Source: Lachnospiraceae bacterium (GTDB lineage Bacteria; Bacillota; Clostridia; Lachnospirales; Lachnospiraceae). From it: DNA of 64,000 bases. Location of the stretch: the NCBI GenBank assembly GCA_017434885.1, contig JAFSGE010000030.1, forward strand, positions 282,197 through 346,196, in the 5' to 3' direction. The translations under genes and the position numbers were made by a program. The first letter of the stretch is position 1. Each line of letters begins with the position of its first letter. Shown in pieces: positions 62,547 through 64,000 of the stretch. The notes beneath the pieces were generated by a model that was given only the letters and a program-made list of their open reading frames with translations, searched no databases and had not been told where the DNA came from.

Positions 62547-63095
62547 TTATAGCTTTTTCATCATCCATTCGGCTTCTGCATAAGTACCATCCGAATATTT
62601 TATATTATTGGGAAAAGAGCCGTATTTTTCGAAGCCTAACTTCTTATACAGTTCAATTGCACCCTTATTATTGGAAATCACTTCTAATTCAGCCTGCTCA
62701 TACCCTAAATTTTTTGCCACATCCAGAACTGTCTGCATCATCAACTTACCAATACCACATCCGCAATACTCTTGATATAGCGCAATAGCAATCTCACATC
62801 GGTGTTTATATCTCTTGTATGGTGCAATACTCATAAGCGAACAATTTCCTACATGCTTTCCGTCTATCGTTGCAACAAGCATTAATTCTCTTTCGGCGTT
62901 TAATTTGCTTTCTATAAATTGTTTTTCCTGTTCAAATGTTATCGTAACTTCCTCCGGCTCTCTTATTAAATATGGAGTTTCACCAGCAGTAATTCTAAGA
63001 TAATCAATTAAAGCAGTGGCATCAGATACTTCCGCACTTCGTAAAATAATTTTCCGACCGAGTTTATCTGTTCTTTGTATAGGATTAAACTTCAT
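62547..63095 (-). CDS. GNAT family N-acetyltransferase
   Basis: A 182-residue acetyltransferase. The acetyl-CoA motif is YQEYCGCGIGKLMMQTVLD (a variation on Q/R-x-x-G-x-G/A), preceded by HRCEIAIAL and followed by ELEVISNNKGAIELYKKLGFEK. The substrate is unknown. GAGG lies about 11 nt upstream of the ATG. It follows the HAD phosphatase gene by 24 nt. Confidence 0.9.
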   Translation of the reverse strand: MKFNPIQRTDKLGRKIILRSAEVSDATALIDYLRITAGETPYLIREPEEVTITFEQEKQFIESKLNAERELMLVATIDGKHVGNCSLMSIAPYKRYKHRCEIAIALYQEYCGCGIGKLMMQTVLDVAKNLGYEQAELEVISNNKGAIELYKKLGFEKYGSFPNNIKYSDGTYAEAEWMMKKL

Positions 63096-63119
63096 TTTTA
63101 TCTTACCTCGTCAAATTTC

Positions 63120-63773
63120 TTAGATTGATAAAATATCAAGCAATTCACTTATGCCATCAATCACATAGTCTGCTCCTGCTTCTAATAAGCTATCTTTATC
63201 TGAATTGCCATATGTTACACCACATGTATAAACACCTGCATTTTTGCCCATAAGAATATCAATAGGCATGTCCCCAACAACAAGTGTCTGTTCCGGACAA
63301 TATGATAAATCATTCAATGTTTTTATTACCGGTTCTGCATTAGGCTTCAATAATGTTGTATCTTCCGCCGCTAACAAATAAGAAAAAAAATTAGTAATAT
63401 TCATCTTATCAAGAAATTCTTTAAGAGATTTTCCGTTTCTTGAAGTGGCAATTGTACAGACAATTCCTTTATCTTTCAATTTGTTCAATGTATCTACCAT
63501 ATCTACAAATAATGTTGGCGGTACTTTTTCTTTTGTATCATCAAAAATCTTTCTATAATTTTGAACACACAAATCCAACATTTCATCTGACAATTCAGGA
63601 TAAATATTCTTAAATCCAATTTTTGCAGATAACCCAATAGTTTCTGCACAAGTTTGTTCATCTGCAATAGCAAGTCCCATTCGTCTCATTGTTTCTTGTT
63701 TTGCAATTACAATTGTCTTTCTTGTATCCATTATAGTTCCATCAAAATCAAAAATGAGTAATTTTATATTCAT
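63120..63773 (-). CDS. HAD family hydrolase, phosphoglycolate phosphatase-like
   Basis: A 217-residue phosphatase with a small helical cap. Motif I is FDFDGTIMDTRK, motif II TIATSRNGKSL, motif III LLKPNAEP and motif IV VGDMPIDILMGKNAG. The domain is like Gph/PPase-type HAD enzymes. The ATG at 63773 was taken as start (GGAAG 5 nt upstream); an earlier ATG at 63785 is possible. It lies in the AT-rich tail and is probably co-transcribed with GNAT. Confidence 0.88.
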   Translation of the reverse strand: MNIKLLIFDFDGTIMDTRKTIVIAKQETMRRMGLAIADEQTCAETIGLSAKIGFKNIYPELSDEMLDLCVQNYRKIFDDTKEKVPPTLFVDMVDTLNKLKDKGIVCTIATSRNGKSLKEFLDKMNITNFFSYLLAAEDTTLLKPNAEPVIKTLNDLSYCPEQTLVVGDMPIDILMGKNAGVYTCGVTYGNSDKDSLLEAGADYVIDGISELLDILSI

Positions 63774-63874
63774 ATTTTCTTCCATTCACTACCGAAAAAA
63801 TATTTATACATTTACAATTACTTCCAAACTCTCCACGAAACTGAAAGTTTACTCTCTGTATTACTCCAATCTAT

Positions 63875-64000
63875 CTATTTCAGACTACTAATTTCATTTT
63901 GTAAATTCGCCAAAAATCTACCTGCGTGAGCACCATCCATCTGCGTATGATGAAATTGAAAAGAAAGTGTTAGATAATATCGAAACCATTTCTTTTTGTA
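63875..64000 (-). CDS. Chloramphenicol acetyltransferase-type protein, C-terminal end (runs off the right edge)
   Basis: The last 41 codons of a gene on the minus strand. They include TLSFQFHHTQMDGAHAGRFL, matching the CAT signature HHxxxDG with the catalytic second His. The rest is outside the window, so whether it confers chloramphenicol resistance cannot be said; many CAT-like enzymes have other acceptors. It ends about 100 nt before the HAD gene start. Confidence 0.8.
   Translation of the reverse strand, partial: YKKKWFRYYLTLSFQFHHTQMDGAHAGRFLANLQNEISSLK

Noticed and set aside
1-64000. CRISPR array, insertion sequence, prophage, tRNA or rRNA genes
   Set aside because: No direct-repeat array, transposase, integrase, phage structural gene or cloverleaf-like sequence was seen in any region.

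Overview
This 64 kb window looks like a chromosomal segment of a strictly anaerobic, endospore-forming Clostridia member, most like Lachnospiraceae. The evidence is the low-to-moderate GC, strong AGGAGG-type ribosome binding sites, sporulation genes (cotJABC, spoIVA, a SpoVAF/GerA protein), the oxygen-sensitive ribonucleotide reductase pair nrdDG, a monomeric [FeFe] hydrogenase with no aerobic respiratory genes, and a T-box leader on tyrS. Almost everything is on the minus strand. Only the DUF1292 gene, cotJABC and prs read plus.

Layout, left to right: (1) 1-6.6 kb: 5' part of mutS, a SulP anion transporter placed between mutS and miaB, a PD-(D/E)XK-like protein, a GtrA-type membrane protein and a Cys-rich small protein. 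(2) 6.7-14.4 kb: DUF5662, a GH13 protein that has lost its catalytic residues, DUF1292, a UvrD-type helicase, gltX and a group-B-type [FeFe] hydrogenase. (3) 14.5-22.5 kb: cotJABC, a lipoprotein with clan GH-A-like motifs (DUF5722-like), SpoVAF/GerA-A, then dut-nrdG-nrdD behind a consensus promoter with two NrdR-type boxes 32 bp apart. (4) 22.6-31.8 kb: aminotransferase, WYL regulator, YjjG-type phosphatase, a membrane-anchored MutS-like ATPase, a nucleoside salvage group (MTA/SAH deaminase, cdd, purine nucleoside phosphorylase) and spoIVA with a sigma-E-type promoter. (5) 31.8-44.8 kb: a block between gpsA and spoIVA, two genes usually close together, holding GH2, GH42 and GH74 enzymes, a DUF45 metallopeptidase, T-box-controlled tyrS, a MoxR/VWA pair and two secreted-domain membrane proteins. 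(6) 44.8-50.5 kb: conserved gpsA, plsY, der, DUF512 protein and prs. (7) 50.6-61.5 kb: a two-component system, then the trmD-rplS-lepB-rbgA-rnhB-yraN-pgeF housekeeping string with orphan FliK-like and FlhB-like genes. A second lepB copy carries an in-frame stop. (8) 61.5-64 kb: an AT-rich accessory tail (alkyltransferase-like protein, small membrane protein, GNAT, HAD phosphatase, end of a chloramphenicol acetyltransferase-type gene) where rimM would often be found.

No CRISPR array, insertion sequence, prophage or tRNA gene was seen. I found no clearly new multi-gene system. The strongest points for follow-up are the GH13 pseudoenzyme, the nonsense-interrupted lepB, the terminator whose stem contains the spoVAF ribosome binding site, the membrane-anchored MutS homologue and the cytoplasmic GH74 cluster without a transporter. 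Function calls rest on motif recognition by eye; no database search was run.
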